A DNA stretch of 64,000 nucleotides from Pseudarthrobacter defluvii (lineage in GTDB: Bacteria; Actinomycetota; Actinomycetes; Actinomycetales; Micrococcaceae): contig NZ_CP066362.1 of the NCBI RefSeq assembly GCF_030323865.1, forward strand, positions 4,030,001 to 4,094,000. Reading direction: 5' to 3'. A program made the position numbers and the translations under genes. Positions within the stretch are counted from its first letter, which is position 1; each line of letters opens with the position of its first letter. The notes beneath the pieces were generated by a model. That model had not been told where the DNA came from and made no database searches. It worked only from the letters and a program-made list of their open reading frames with translations. Of this stretch, positions 18,530 to 27,898 are shown piece by piece.

Positions 18530-19165
18530 ATGGCAGGAAAAAGAAGCTGGGACAGCTGTGTGCATTGCGCCATGGTTGCCGTGGGATGCCTGGCCCTGCT
18601 GCTTACGGGATGCAGCTCCCCGATCCCCCACCCTGACGTGCAATCCCCTGCCGCAGCCGGAAGCACCGGACCAAGCGCCGCCCCGCTGGCCTTCATTCCC
18701 GCCACAATTGCCGCCTCCGAAAGCGGTGGGTCAACAGCCTCCCCCACCCCCGGCAGTGGCACCGAGGCAACGGCCGCGCCGGTCACGGCGTACTTCGTGC
18801 TGGTGGACGACGGCGGCAGGCACGGCGTCCGCTTTGGCTGCAATGACAGCCTGGTGGGTGCAGCCGGGGCCGGCAGCACGGGGGACGGCAGGCTTAAGGC
18901 AGCGATAAACGCCCTCCTGGGTGCGGAACAACCGGAAAACCTGTACAACGCACTGGGCAGCTCCCGGCTGAAGTTCCTGTCCGGCAGCTTCGACGGCACC
19001 ACCGTCACGGTCTACCTGTCGGGAACCCTCAACCCGGGCGGGACCTGCGACACTCCGCGGGTTGAGGCCCAGCTCACCCAGACCGCCCTTGAAGCCGTTG
19101 GCGCCGTCAAGGCCGCAATCTACATCAACGGCGAAAGCCTGGCTGACTACCTGAAGTTGAAGTAG
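18530..19165 (+). CDS. GerMN-domain lipoprotein
   Basis: 211 aa. N-terminal signal with lipobox LLTGCSS, so anchored to the outer membrane face. A Pro/Ser/Thr/Ala-rich spacer (about 35-85) precedes a GerMN-like domain at about 88-205, marked by LKAAINALLGAEQP, SGSFDGTTVTVYLSG and a C-terminal INGESL. GerMN proteins act in sporulation/germination in Firmicutes; in actinobacteria (LpqB type) they are envelope lipoproteins of poorly known role. It stands alone between a terminator and the aminotransferase. No strong ribosome site is seen. Confidence 0.8.
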   Translation: MAGKRSWDSCVHCAMVAVGCLALLLTGCSSPIPHPDVQSPAAAGSTGPSAAPLAFIPATIAASESGGSTASPTPGSGTEATAAPVTAYFVLVDDGGRHGVRFGCNDSLVGAAGAGSTGDGRLKAAINALLGAEQPENLYNALGSSRLKFLSGSFDGTTVTVYLSGTLNPGGTCDTPRVEAQLTQTALEAVGAVKAAIYINGESLADYLKLK

Positions 19166-19216
19166 CTGGGCGCCTGGCACCGAACTTCCCGCGGGTAAAT
19201 CGGGGATAAACAGGTG

Positions 19217-19245
19217 TTGCTCTAGAAATAACAGTGGGCTGTATC
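19217..19245 (+). promoter_or_regulatory. Possible promoter of the aminotransferase gene
   Basis: TTGCTC and TGTATC hexamers 17 bp apart. The predicted transcription start falls within a few bases of the GTG at 19254, and no ribosome site is visible, so the message may be leaderless. Match to consensus is partial. Confidence 0.35.
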
Positions 19246-19253
19246 CTGACTCT

Positions 19254-20546
19254 GTGACCCACGAAACACTTGACGCTGCGGCGGGCACGCTGCCGGCAGA
19301 GGCCATTGACGCCATCGAACGTGCCGCCACCTCGGCGCACCGGCATGAGGAACTCTTTTCCGAGCGCGCGGCAAACATCCGCCAGTCGGCCGTGCGCGAC
19401 GTTTTCGACATCTCGATGCGGCCAGGCCTTGTGTCCCTGGCCGGCGGAAGCCCCTACCTGCAGTCGCTGCCGCTTGACCGCCTGGCGGCGACGGCTGCGA
19501 AGATCATCGCCGAGGACGGCCTCACGGCCCTGCAGTACGGCGCCGGGCAGGGGACCGCGGAACTGCGCGCCCAGATCTGCGAGGTCATGGCCACCGAAGG
19601 CATCCTCGATGCCAAACCGGAGAATGTGGTGATCACTGCCGGCTCCCAATCGGCACAGGATGTTGCCACAAAGCTTTTCTGCAATCCCGGCGACGTAGTG
19701 CTGGTGGAGGACCCCACCTATGTGGGCGCGTTGAACACATTCGAGGCCTACCAGGTCCAGGTGGAAACGGTGGAGATGGACCAGTACGGGCTGGTCCCGG
19801 AACTGCTGGAAGCCCGCATTGCAGCCCTACAACTGGCCGGGAGGAGCATCAAGTTCCTCTACACCATCCCCAATTTCAACAACCCCTCCGGCATCACCCT
19901 CGCCAAGGAACGCCGGCAGCAGGTGGTGGATATATGCCGCAGGGCGAATATTCTGGTGCTGGAGGACAACCCGTATGGCCTGCTCCGTTTTGAGGGGGAA
20001 CCCTTGGCTCCCCTGCGGGCCGCCAATCCCGATGACGTGATTTACCTGGGCTCCTTTTCCAAAATATTCGCTCCCGGCCTCCGCATCGGCTGGGCGCTGG
20101 TTCCGGAGCACCTCCAGCGCCGCTACTACCTTGCCGCCGAGTCCGTGACTCTTTGTCCGCCCACCCTGAACCAGATGCTGGTCTCGGCCTACCTGGGCGG
20201 ATACGACTGGAAAGGGCAAATCGAAACCTATCGCGAACTGTACGCCGAAAGGTGCCGGGCCATGCTGGCCGCCCTCAAGGAATACATGCCGTCCGGAACC
20301 TCCTGGACCAGTCCGCAGGGCGGCTTCTTCGTCTGGGTGACGCTGCCCGAAGGCGTCGATACCTACCCGCTGCTGCACAAGGCGATCGACGCCGGGGTGG
20401 TGTTCATCCCGGGAGCCGCCTTCACGCCGTCGGACGAGCCGTCCAACAAGCTCAGGCTCGCCTTCAGCGCCGTGCCTCCCGACGCGATCGCCGAAGGAGT
20501 GCGCCGCCTGGCGCCGGTGCTGCAGGAAGCCATCGCCGCGCTGTAG
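19254..20546 (+). CDS. PLP-dependent aminotransferase, class I/II (2-aminoadipate/MocR-like fold)
   Basis: 430 aa. The PLP lysine is K270 in YLGSFSKIFAPGLRIGW. Other family marks are SLAGGSPYLQSLP near 61-73, NFNNPSGIT (asparagine of the PLP ring, about 207-215) and EDNPYGLLR (aspartate of the pyridine nitrogen). It resembles the LysN/2-aminoadipate aminotransferase group without a fused GntR domain. Amino donor and product cannot be assigned. GTG start; stands alone, followed 38 bp later by the universal stress gene. Confidence 0.88.
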   Translation: MTHETLDAAAGTLPAEAIDAIERAATSAHRHEELFSERAANIRQSAVRDVFDISMRPGLVSLAGGSPYLQSLPLDRLAATAAKIIAEDGLTALQYGAGQGTAELRAQICEVMATEGILDAKPENVVITAGSQSAQDVATKLFCNPGDVVLVEDPTYVGALNTFEAYQVQVETVEMDQYGLVPELLEARIAALQLAGRSIKFLYTIPNFNNPSGITLAKERRQQVVDICRRANILVLEDNPYGLLRFEGEPLAPLRAANPDDVIYLGSFSKIFAPGLRIGWALVPEHLQRRYYLAAESVTLCPPTLNQMLVSAYLGGYDWKGQIETYRELYAERCRAMLAALKEYMPSGTSWTSPQGGFFVWVTLPEGVDTYPLLHKAIDAGVVFIPGAAFTPSDEPSNKLRLAFSAVPPDAIAEGVRRLAPVLQEAIAAL

Positions 20547-20590
20547 CGTAAGCCACACGAGAGCCGTAAACCGAGCAAAGGAGCATGCAT

Positions 20591-21019
20591 ATGGGTGGAA
20601 TCATCGTTGTAGGGGTTGACGGCAGTGAAACCGCAAAGAAGGCGGCCGAGTCGGCCAAGGGCCTGGCAGCAGCCATGGACGCTTCGCTGCACGTAGTCTC
20701 GGCCTTCGACAGCGACCGTACCGAAGTGTTCGGCAGCGGCAGCGACCGGTGGATCGTCTCCGACGCGGACGCCGCAGAGCAGGTGGCGCGGACCGTAGCG
20801 GAATCGCTGGGCCGCGACATCACCGTGACGTATTCGGCAGCACGGGGGCGGCCGGCCGACGCCTTGATCAAGGAAGCGGTCCGAATGGACGCACGGATCA
20901 TCGTGGTGGGAAACCGGCGCATGCGCGGCGTTGGCCGGGTGCTCGGCAGCGTTGCCAACAGCGTTGCCCACAACGCTCCATGTGACGTCTACATCGCCAA
21001 CACCTACGACGCCGACTAG
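20591..21019 (+). CDS. Universal stress protein (UspA family)
   Basis: 142 aa nucleotide-binding protein of the Usp fold: IIVVGVDGSETAKKAAESA at the start and the ATP-loop-like end VVVGNRRMRGVGRVLGSVANSVAHNAPCDVYI. Two in-frame ATGs lie at 20585 and 20591. The AAAGGAG ends one base before the first but seven bases before the second, so the second is preferred. Usp proteins are typically induced on starvation or oxygen limitation; no partner gene is seen. A hairpin follows. Confidence 0.9.
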   Translation: MGGIIVVGVDGSETAKKAAESAKGLAAAMDASLHVVSAFDSDRTEVFGSGSDRWIVSDADAAEQVARTVAESLGRDITVTYSAARGRPADALIKEAVRMDARIIVVGNRRMRGVGRVLGSVANSVAHNAPCDVYIANTYDAD

Positions 21020-21047
21020 GCCCACCGTCCGGCCCCAGGCGTAACCC

Positions 21048-21091
21048 CGGACACTCCCCGTGGTGGCGGATATCGCTGCGGGGGGTGTCCG
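21048..21091 (+). terminator. Terminator after the universal stress gene
   Basis: 13-bp stem (21048-21060 with 21079-21091) with one G-T type mismatch and an 18-base loop, 28 bp after the usp stop. No long T run. Confidence 0.65.
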
Positions 21092-21197
21092 TTCTCACCG
21101 CTCTATCACCGCTTCAGCTGGTGGCGCAACGATAAAATTGTAGAGGCCCCCAAAGGCGTGGACACTGACGATTCCACCCCCAGCGAAGGGCTTTTCC

Positions 21198-21533
21198 TTG
21201 ATTACTCTGCAGCGCCGCCAGCTGGTTGGCCACGACATCCTCCTGGCCCGCCACGGCAACCACATCAGCTCCATGCGGTTGGACCGCAGCAACGACAGGG
21301 TGGTTGCGCTGCTGGACGACGGCAGCCTGGACAGCGCTCCCAACCTCATCACTCCCGGCCTTCAGCTTCCGGCGACTGTCCGCAGCGTCCTGCGCGAGGA
21401 CTGGAAGCTGCTGAGCGCCTGGGCCGGCATGGCCGCCCTGATGGGAGTCCTGATGACTGGCGCCGCGGTGGCCCTGGGAGCGACTGCCGATCCGGCGATC
21501 ATTGACGCCCTGACTGCGTACAACGCGTACTAA
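21198..21533 (+). CDS. Small membrane-anchored protein of unknown function
   Basis: 111 aa from a TTG start that has GAAGGG seven bases upstream. Residues 1-70 are soluble and charged. One hydrophobic segment follows at about 73-96 (LLSAWAGMAALMGVLMTGAA), leaving a 15-residue C-terminal tail. I do not recognise the family. It is converged upon by the PAP2 gene. A start further upstream in another frame is less likely because it has no ribosome site. Confidence 0.55.
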   Translation: MITLQRRQLVGHDILLARHGNHISSMRLDRSNDRVVALLDDGSLDSAPNLITPGLQLPATVRSVLREDWKLLSAWAGMAALMGVLMTGAAVALGATADPAIIDALTAYNAY

Positions 21534-21564
21534 AACCTCCTGGCTGCACGTGCTCCGCGGGGCT

Positions 21565-22182
21565 TTAGCCCACCAGCCAGCCCCGCAACAGCCACCAGAT
21601 CCCAGCCATCACCACTCCGCCGAAGAGCGAGCCTGCCACCACCTGCGCCAGCGTGTGCGCCCTCAGGACCACCCTTGACCAGCTGACCGCCGGAACCAGG
21701 AGCAGCAGCGGCGCCCACGCCGGGCCCAGCATCAGGACGGATACGACGGCGGCGCAGGACATCGCGGCGGCGTGGCCGCTCATTTTCCAGAACGGGCTGA
21801 CCGCGGCCAGCACGGCGACTCCGCCCACCACCGCCAGGACCATGGCCACCACACTCGATGGCGCGTCCACGGCATTGAGCACCAGCAAACCGACAGCGAT
21901 GGAGGCCAGCGCCATCAGGAGCACGGGCGCGCGCTGCTTCCGGTCGCTGACGTGGTGGTCCGTCACCTTCCCCAGCCGGACCAGGACCAGCAGCACTGCG
22001 AGCGGAACCACGCACACAAAGAGGGCCGCCAGTGCACCGTAGCCGATGGATCCGGGAAACCCCGCCTCCGCCAGCGGGCTGATCAGCAGCTGGAGGGAAA
22101 CCACCACCGGTGGCTGGAAAACCTCAGTCAGCCATCTGGCGGTCCGGTTCCTAACCCGGATCGACCCGCCGCTAACCGTCAC
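21565..22182 (-). CDS. PAP2-family phosphatase, integral membrane
   Basis: 205 aa with about five membrane helices. Phosphatase motifs are partly visible: DRKQRAP for motif 1, SGHAAA for motif 2 and SRVVLRAHTLAQVVAG for motif 3, in the order and spacing of type 2 phosphatidic acid phosphatases acting on lipid or polyprenyl phosphates. The GTG start is three bases past the E2 stop, so it may be co-transcribed with the 2-oxoacid dehydrogenase genes, although no functional link is obvious. Confidence 0.85.
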   Translation of the reverse strand: MTVSGGSIRVRNRTARWLTEVFQPPVVVSLQLLISPLAEAGFPGSIGYGALAALFVCVVPLAVLLVLVRLGKVTDHHVSDRKQRAPVLLMALASIAVGLLVLNAVDAPSSVVAMVLAVVGGVAVLAAVSPFWKMSGHAAAMSCAAVVSVLMLGPAWAPLLLLVPAVSWSRVVLRAHTLAQVVAGSLFGGVVMAGIWWLLRGWLVG

Positions 22183-22185
22183 CGG

Positions 22186-23664
22186 TCAGTCCAGCAGGAG
22201 CGCGGGCTCTTCCAGGATGGCCGCGACGTCGGCCATGAAGCGGGCGGACAAGTCACCATCCACCACGCGGTGGTCGAAGGATCCCCCAAGCGTGGTGATC
22301 CAGCGGGGAATCACCTCGCCGTCCAGCACCCAGGGCTTCTGCTTGATGGTCCCGAAGGCCACGATGGCCACCTCGCCCGGGTTGATGATGGGCGTGCCGG
22401 TATCGATGCCCAGGGCGCCGATGTTGGTGATCGTAAGGGTGCCGCCCTGCATTTCCCCCGGCTGCGTCTTCCCAGCCCTGGCGGTGGTGGCCAGGTTGTT
22501 CAGGGCAAGCGCGAGTTCCTTGAGCGACAGGTCCTGGGCGTTCTTGATGTTGGGCACCATGAGGCCGCGCGGGGTGGCTGCGGCGATGCCCAGGTTCATG
22601 AAGTGCTTGACCTGGATCTCGGCCGATCCATCCTGGTTGTCCACCCACGCCGCGTTCACGCTGGGGTTCCGGGCGGCAGCCCAGATGACGGCCTTGGCCA
22701 GGATGAGCAGTGGTGAGACCTTGACGCCCTCGAAGTCCCGCGAGGCCTTGAGCCGCTTGACGAACTCCATGGTGCGGCTGGCGTCGACGTCCACGAAGAT
22801 GCTGACGTGCGGTGCCGCGAAGGCCGATTCCACCATCGCCTTGGCCGTGGCCTTGCGCACGCCCTTGACCGGGATCCGCTCCACCCGCTGGTCCTGCGGC
22901 TTTCCTGCCTTGCCCCAGAAGCCGTCCGCCTTGTCCAGTTCGGCGTCGCGCTGGGCCTGGTAGCTCACCAGGTCCTCCCGCGTCACCTCGCCCCGTGAAC
23001 CGGTGGCCACGACGTCGGCCAGGTCGATGCCCAGGTCCCGGGCGATCTTGCGGACCGGCGGCTTGGCCAGGACGCGGTTGACCAGCCCGGTGATGGTGCC
23101 GCCCAGGGTCGGCCGGTTGTCGACGGCGGCGGGTGCGCCGGCGGACACCTCGGCGGGGGTCCGCGGCTGCACAGGCTCAACCTCGGGGGCGTTGACGGTC
23201 ACGGCAGCGGCTGGTGCGGTCTTCCGCGGGCGCCGCTTGACGGCGTCGGCCTTGGGGCCGGAACCCACCAGCGGACCGCCGGCCGGGGCGCTGGCGCCGC
23301 CGTCGTCCGTTCCATCCGGCGCCTCGTCCTGGGGAAGCTTTCCATAGAGCGGCTGCGCGGTTTGTTGTGGCTGTGCCGGCGCTTCCGGCGCGCGGACGTC
23401 TGCGGGCGTGGGGTCGCCGGCAACTTCGTCGCTGACGCTGATGATGGCGGTCCCGACGTCGACGGTCACCCCTTCCTGCACCAGCAGTTCGGTGACGGTC
23501 CCGGCAAACGGGGACGGCAGTTCCACGATGGACTTGGCGGTCTCGATCTCGCACAGGACGTCGTTGATGGCCACGGTGTCGCCGGGCTTGACCTTCCAGG
23601 AGACGATTTCCGCTTCGGTCAGGCCCTCGCCGACGTCGGGCAGGTTGAACTTGTTCAGGGTCAT
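22186..23664 (-). CDS. bkdC: 2-oxoacid dehydrogenase E2, dihydrolipoamide acyltransferase
   Basis: 492 aa from the ATG at 23664. The lipoyl domain is at 1-78 with lipoyl-lysine K44 ([12 protein letters not shown]). An Ala/Pro-rich linker follows, then the E1/E3-binding domain near 195-235 ([22 protein letters not shown]), and the catalytic domain to the end with the histidine motif [14 protein letters not shown]. It transfers the acyl group from E1 to CoA. One lipoyl domain and the gene order favour a branched-chain 2-oxoacid complex over pyruvate dehydrogenase; this is inference. The E3 gene is not in the window. Confidence 0.9.
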   Translation of the reverse strand: MTLNKFNLPDVGEGLTEAEIVSWKVKPGDTVAINDVLCEIETAKSIVELPSPFAGTVTELLVQEGVTVDVGTAIISVSDEVAGDPTPADVRAPEAPAQPQQTAQPLYGKLPQDEAPDGTDDGGASAPAGGPLVGSGPKADAVKRRPRKTAPAAAVTVNAPEVEPVQPRTPAEVSAGAPAAVDNRPTLGGTITGLVNRVLAKPPVRKIARDLGIDLADVVATGSRGEVTREDLVSYQAQRDAELDKADGFWGKAGKPQDQRVERIPVKGVRKATAKAMVESAFAAPHVSIFVDVDASRTMEFVKRLKASRDFEGVKVSPLLILAKAVIWAAARNPSVNAAWVDNQDGSAEIQVKHFMNLGIAAATPRGLMVPNIKNAQDLSLKELALALNNLATTARAGKTQPGEMQGGTLTITNIGALGIDTGTPIINPGEVAIVAFGTIKQKPWVLDGEVIPRWITTLGGSFDHRVVDGDLSARFMADVAAILEEPALLLD

Positions 23665-23671
23665 GGTGTCC

Positions 23672-24652
23672 TCAGTAGGAGAGGGCGCGGTCCAGCGCCT
23701 CCAGGATGCGGTCGATGTCCGGAAGGTAGTCTTCCTCCACCTTGGCAACGGGGTACGGCATGTGGAATCCGCCCACGCGGATCACCGGGGATTCAAGCGA
23801 GTGGAAAGCGCGTTCGCTGATGCGGGCGGCGATTTCGCCGCCGATTCCACCGAACGTGGGTGCCTCGTGCGCCACGATCAACCGGCCGGTCTTTTGCACG
23901 GACGCGGTGACCGTGTCGAAGTCGATCGGCGAGATTGAGCGCAGGTCAATGACCTCAACGCTGCGGCCGTCCTCCTCGGCTGCATTGGCGGCGGCAAGGG
24001 CCACGGGAACCAGGGGGCCGTAGGCCACGATGGTGGCGTCGGCGCCCTCCCGGAGCACGTGGGCCTTGAACGGGTCCTCGGCGGGGCCCGGCGCCTGGAC
24101 GTCCACGTCCCCCTTGAGCCAGTAGCGGCGCTTGGGTTCGAAGATGATTACCGGGTCCTGGCACGTCACTGCCTGCTGGATCATCCAGTAGGCGTCGTGC
24201 GGGTTGGACGGGGTGATGATCCGCAGGCCTGCCGTGTGGGCGAACAGGGCTTCAGGGGATTCCGAGTGGTGTTCCACCGACCCGATGCCGCCGCCGTAGG
24301 GAATGCGGATGACCACCGGAACGGTGAGGGTCCCGTTGCTGCGGGCGTGCATCTTGGCCAGTTGCGTGGTGATCTGGTTGAAGCCGGGGAACACGAAGCC
24401 GTCGAACTGGATTTCGCAGACGGGGCTGTATCCGCGCAGGGCCAGGCCGATGGCGGTGCCGATGATGCCGGACTCCGCCAGCGGGGTGTCCACCACGCGG
24501 TCAGGGCCGAACTCGCCGATCAGCCCGTCGGTGACCCGGTAGACGCCGCCCAGGGGGCCGATGTCCTCGCCCATCAGCAGCGATTTGGGGTTGGCGGCCA
24601 GGGTGGCGCGAAGGCCCTCGTTGATGGCCTTCGCGATGGTCATGGTGGTCAT
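23672..24652 (-). CDS. bkdB: 2-oxoacid dehydrogenase E1 component, beta subunit
   Basis: 326 aa. Decarboxylates 2-oxoacids with thiamine diphosphate together with the alpha subunit. Family motifs are [34 protein letters not shown] and the C-terminal half with [17 protein letters not shown]. The ATG overlaps the alpha-subunit stop (TGATG), so expression is coupled; a second ATG three codons on is possible. Seven bases separate it from E2. Confidence 0.92.
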   Translation of the reverse strand: MTTMTIAKAINEGLRATLAANPKSLLMGEDIGPLGGVYRVTDGLIGEFGPDRVVDTPLAESGIIGTAIGLALRGYSPVCEIQFDGFVFPGFNQITTQLAKMHARSNGTLTVPVVIRIPYGGGIGSVEHHSESPEALFAHTAGLRIITPSNPHDAYWMIQQAVTCQDPVIIFEPKRRYWLKGDVDVQAPGPAEDPFKAHVLREGADATIVAYGPLVPVALAAANAAEEDGRSVEVIDLRSISPIDFDTVTASVQKTGRLIVAHEAPTFGGIGGEIAARISERAFHSLESPVIRVGGFHMPYPVAKVEEDYLPDIDRILEALDRALSY

Positions 24653-25881
24653 CAGTGGCCTGCCTTTGCTGCCCGCCCGGCGGATTCTTCCTCGCCGGCA
24701 AATCCTGCGCTGTATTCCTCGAACCATGCCAGTTCCTCCGCCACCAGCGGGTGCGCTTCGGCGTAGACGTTGGCGAAGGCCGTCCGGATGTCCGGGTTTT
24801 CGAGATCATGGGCGGTGCGGCGGACATAAGCGGCCAGCTCGTCGCCGTCTGCCTTCACCTTGGCGAAGTAGGCGTCGTCGGCCAGGCCTTCGGCGCGCAG
24901 GTACTTTTCGAGCCGGGCCAGCGGGTCCTTGGCGCGCCAGGCGTCCTCTTCGTCGGAGTGCCGGTATTTGGTGGGATCGTCCGCGGTGGTGTGCGCCCCC
25001 ACCCGGTAGGTGAAGGCCTCGATCAGGACCGGGCCCTTGCCCTGGCGTGCGTGCTCGAGCGCCCACTCGGTGACTGCGTGCACAGCGATCACGTCGTTCC
25101 CGTCCACGCGGATGCCGGGGAAACCGTAGCCCTTGGCGCGGTTGGAGAGGGGCACGCGGGTCTGGACGTTGGTGGGCACGGAGATGGCCCAGTGGTTGTT
25201 CTGGCAGAAGAACACGACCGGGGCCTTGTAGGAGGAGGCGAACACCATCGATTCGTGGACGTCGCCCTCGGAACTGGCGCCGTCGCCGAAGTAGGCGATG
25301 ACGGCCGCATCCGGCTGCCTGCCTGCCGGATCCGACGCCGCGAGCTTCTGGTCCCGCTGGATTCCCATGGCGTAGCCGACGGCGTGCAGGGTCTGCGCGG
25401 CCAGGACCAGCGTATACAGGTGGAAGTTAGTGTCCTTTGGATTCCAGCCACCGTTGGAGACCCCGCGGAACTGGCGCAGGAGTTCTGCCAGGTCCACGTT
25501 GCGGGTCAGCGCTACGCCGTGTTCACGGTAGGTGGGAAAGATGTAGTCCTGCGGCTGGCTGGCCCTGCCCGAGCCAATCTGCGCTGCCTCCTGGCCGGTA
25601 AGCGGGACCCACAGTGCCAGCTGCCCTTGACGCTGGAGGGCGGTGGCCTCGACGTCGAACCTGCGGATGGCGGCCATGTCGGCGTAGAGGCCACGGAGGT
25701 CCTCCGGGGTGAGTTTGTCCGCGTACTCACTGAAGACCGGGTCGGCGCCCAGTTTTCCGTCAGGGCCCAGCAACTGCACCATCTGGGCAGGGGGCTCACC
25801 CATAACGGCCTCTGCATCGGCCTCCCGCTGGTCGTCTACCGCTGTTCCGTCGAACTCGGTGGAAGGCAGATGAGTGCCCAT
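24652..25881 (-). CDS. bkdA: 2-oxoacid dehydrogenase E1 component, alpha subunit
   Basis: 409 aa. The thiamine-diphosphate site is GDGASSEGDVHESMVFAS through QNNHWAIS. The phosphorylation-loop-like YRVGAHTTADDPTKYR is typical of branched-chain E1 alpha. The first 45 residues are a charged extension. First gene of the E1-E1-E2 operon; an unusual 40-bp palindrome lies 49 bp upstream and probably controls it. It likely acts in valine/isoleucine/leucine degradation or in making branched fatty acid primers. Confidence 0.92.
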   Translation of the reverse strand: MGTHLPSTEFDGTAVDDQREADAEAVMGEPPAQMVQLLGPDGKLGADPVFSEYADKLTPEDLRGLYADMAAIRRFDVEATALQRQGQLALWVPLTGQEAAQIGSGRASQPQDYIFPTYREHGVALTRNVDLAELLRQFRGVSNGGWNPKDTNFHLYTLVLAAQTLHAVGYAMGIQRDQKLAASDPAGRQPDAAVIAYFGDGASSEGDVHESMVFASSYKAPVVFFCQNNHWAISVPTNVQTRVPLSNRAKGYGFPGIRVDGNDVIAVHAVTEWALEHARQGKGPVLIEAFTYRVGAHTTADDPTKYRHSDEEDAWRAKDPLARLEKYLRAEGLADDAYFAKVKADGDELAAYVRRTAHDLENPDIRTAFANVYAEAHPLVAEELAWFEEYSAGFAGEEESAGRAAKAGH

Positions 25882-25929
25882 ACCGTCTCCTTGCCTGCCG
25901 CATCCGGATGCAATGCGATGTCGTGAGGA

Positions 25930-25969
25930 TATATGCCTTACAAGGAATACATTCCCTCTACGGCATATA
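25930..25969. promoter_or_regulatory. 40-bp palindromic operator upstream of the E1-E1-E2 operon
   Basis: Perfect arms TATATGCC (25930-25937) and GGCATATA (25962-25969) enclose an inner symmetric GGAAT/ATTCC pair (about 25944-25955), all on one centre. The extent and AT-rich arms resemble Lrp/AsnC-type operators. No Lrp gene lies in the window, so the regulator would act in trans. Confidence 0.65.
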
Positions 25970-26002
25970 CATTGGCTTACTGATCCTAACTTTATCTGCG
26001 GT

Positions 26003-26022
26003 AAGTAGCCGGAGGGCTACTT
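26003..26022 (-). terminator. Hairpin after the HisC-like aminotransferase gene
   Basis: AAGTAGCC and GGCTACTT form an 8-bp stem with a 4-base loop, nine bases past the end of the leftward aminotransferase gene and upstream of the dehydrogenase operator. It would separate the two transcripts; only a weak T run follows. Confidence 0.55.
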
Positions 26023-26030
26023 GTTAAGCG

Positions 26031-27149
26031 CTAGGAAGTTGCTGGCGCCTTTGTATAGTCGGCACACAACTGGAGGAACCGTGAGTTTGCCTCGGGTTCC
26101 CCGATGCTGACCCTTACGCCTTCCCCGGCGAAGGCCCGCACAGAGAGGGCCCGCGTGCCCGCGAGCTCGGCAAAGGCCGTGGTTTCAGCGCCAAGGGCAA
26201 GCCACACGAAGTTGCCCTGGGCATCGGGGACCGCCCATCCCAGCTCCCGGAGGCCAGCCATGACCCGCGTTCGCTCGTCCACGAGTTTTTGTACCCTTTC
26301 CACAACCTGGGGGTAATTCTCGAGGGAAACGATTGCCGCCTTTTCGGCAATTTGGGACACGGCGAAAGGTGTTGCGGCGACCCGCAGGTATTGGGTTAAT
26401 TCCGGATGGGAGACGCTGTAGCCGACGCGAAGCCCGGCCAGGCCATGTGCCTTGGAGAACGTCCGGAGCACCACAACGTTGGGGTATTTGCGGTAGAGCG
26501 CGATCCCGTCCACCGCGTCCTCCGCCCGGACAAACTCCTGGTAAGCCTCATCGATGACCACCACGACGTCGGCTGGGACGGAACGGATGAAGGCCTCGGT
26601 CTCAGCTGCCGTGAGGGCCGGGCCGGTGGGGTTGTTGGGCGTGCAGAGCAGGATCACCTTGGTGCGGGCACTCACTGCTGCCGCCATGGCTGCGAGGTCG
26701 TGCCGCCCGTCACCGGTCACGGGGATCTGCACGCTCTCGGCGCCCGCCAGGCCCACGCTGATGGGGTATGCCTCAAAGGAGCGCCAGGCGTAGATGACTT
26801 CGTCCGCCTTGCCGTCGTCGTTCTGGCCCGCAAAGGCCGCCAGGATCTGGTTGAGCGCGCCCAGGCTTCCAGCTCCGGTCACGATGTCCTCGGCAGGAAC
26901 GTCAAGGAATTCTGCGAGCGTGGCACGGAGCTTGCTGCTCAGGGGATCCGGGTAGCGGTTGAAGTCTTTCTGGCCGGCAATGGCGTCCAGCACCGCCGGA
27001 ATCGGCGGCAGCGGGTTTTCGTTGGAGGACAGCTTGTAGCTGGCCAGTCCGCTGACCGCGGCCGGCGGCTTTCCTGCAGCGTAGCGGGGCAGCCGGTCCA
27101 GCACCGGGCGCGGCGCGATTCCGCCAGCCCTGGTTTCAGATGAAGTCAT
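26031..27149 (-). CDS. HisC-like aminotransferase (histidinol-phosphate / aromatic amino acid)
   Basis: 372 aa class II aminotransferase. The PLP lysine is K233 in RTFSKAHGLAGLRVGY; other marks are SSNENPLPP near 41-49, CTPNNPTG near 169-176 and VVIDEAYQEF near 197-206. The YKLSSNENP motif and single-gene setting match the Pat/HisC2 group (aromatic amino acid aminotransferase) rather than the his operon HisC. It is upstream of the 2-oxoacid dehydrogenase but separated by a hairpin and an operator. Confidence 0.87.
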   Translation of the reverse strand: MTSSETRAGGIAPRPVLDRLPRYAAGKPPAAVSGLASYKLSSNENPLPPIPAVLDAIAGQKDFNRYPDPLSSKLRATLAEFLDVPAEDIVTGAGSLGALNQILAAFAGQNDDGKADEVIYAWRSFEAYPISVGLAGAESVQIPVTGDGRHDLAAMAAAVSARTKVILLCTPNNPTGPALTAAETEAFIRSVPADVVVVIDEAYQEFVRAEDAVDGIALYRKYPNVVVLRTFSKAHGLAGLRVGYSVSHPELTQYLRVAATPFAVSQIAEKAAIVSLENYPQVVERVQKLVDERTRVMAGLRELGWAVPDAQGNFVWLALGAETTAFAELAGTRALSVRAFAGEGVRVSIGEPEANSRFLQLCADYTKAPATS

Positions 27150-27252
27150 GGCCTCTAGCCTACTTCGAGGCCCTCAAGGGTTCCGGGGAGTGAACGGCAG
27201 AAATTCAGGCCGGTCCCAGCCGCCCGGAAGGACGGTATGGAAGCATGGTGCC

Positions 27253-27678
27253 ATGGGTTCCTTCATCCTCCGGGTCGTCGTCAATGCCGCTGCTCTTTGG
27301 GTGGCCAGCTGGGTCCTGCCCGGCATGGAAATTTCCAGCACTGCGGCATCTGATGCCGTGGCCAGGACCGGTATTTCGCAGGACACCGGGACCATCGGGA
27401 TTGTGGTGGCCTATCTCTTTATCGGCCTCATTTTCGGCGTGGTCAATGCCTTCGTGCGGCCCCTGGTAAGTCTCCTCGCTCTTCCTATCACCATCCTGAC
27501 GCTCGGCCTGTTCGCGATAGTGATCAATGCAGCGATGTTGTACTTGACCTCCTGGATCAGCAGCTACACCCCGGTGCACCTCACCTTCGATTCCTTCTTC
27601 TGGACTGCCGTGCTGGCCGCGATCATCATTTCCCTGGTTTCAATGGTTGCAGGGCTGCTGCCCGGCGGCCGGCGCTGA
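27253..27678 (+). CDS. Phage-holin-IV-like membrane protein, four helices
   Basis: 141 aa from the ATG at 27253 (MGSFILRVVVNAAALWVASWVLPG). Four hydrophobic segments occur at about 5-22, 48-72, 78-103 and 108-132. The layout matches the widespread actinobacterial phage holin family IV/DUF360-type proteins, which are chromosomal and not phage-linked; function unknown. The frame is open 35 codons upstream but has no ribosome site there, and the shorter start puts the first helix at the N-terminus. Divergent from the aminotransferase. Confidence 0.8.
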   Translation: MGSFILRVVVNAAALWVASWVLPGMEISSTAASDAVARTGISQDTGTIGIVVAYLFIGLIFGVVNAFVRPLVSLLALPITILTLGLFAIVINAAMLYLTSWISSYTPVHLTFDSFFWTAVLAAIIISLVSMVAGLLPGGRR

Positions 27679-27847
27679 CGTCCCGCGGGGCCACCTGCCG
27701 GGGCTGACGACCAGGCAGGATTCGTCCACCCAAGTAGAAGTGCCCGCGGAAGCAGGTACCTCACAGGTGCTTTCCCCGTGCCGGTTCCCAAAAGTCCAGT
27801 ACCGGCCACCCATGACCCCCATGGTGCCCGCCTTTTAGGCTGCGAAT

Positions 27848-27866
27848 CGGGCCGCAAAAAGGCCCG
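27848..27866 (+). terminator. Short GC hairpin in the 27.7-27.9 kb spacer
   Basis: CGGGCC-GCAAAAA-GGCCCG, 33 bp upstream of the secreted GH25-like gene. It could end the holin-like transcript or be part of the next gene's 5' leader. The rest of the 220-bp spacer holds nothing I recognise. Confidence 0.35.
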
Positions 27867-27898
27867 TTGCTGTCAGTTCCGGAACACGGGGGCCAAAG

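Noticed and set aside
27253..27678. Holin-like gene as sign of a prophage
   Set aside because: No other phage genes nearby; this four-helix family is chromosomal in many actinobacteria.
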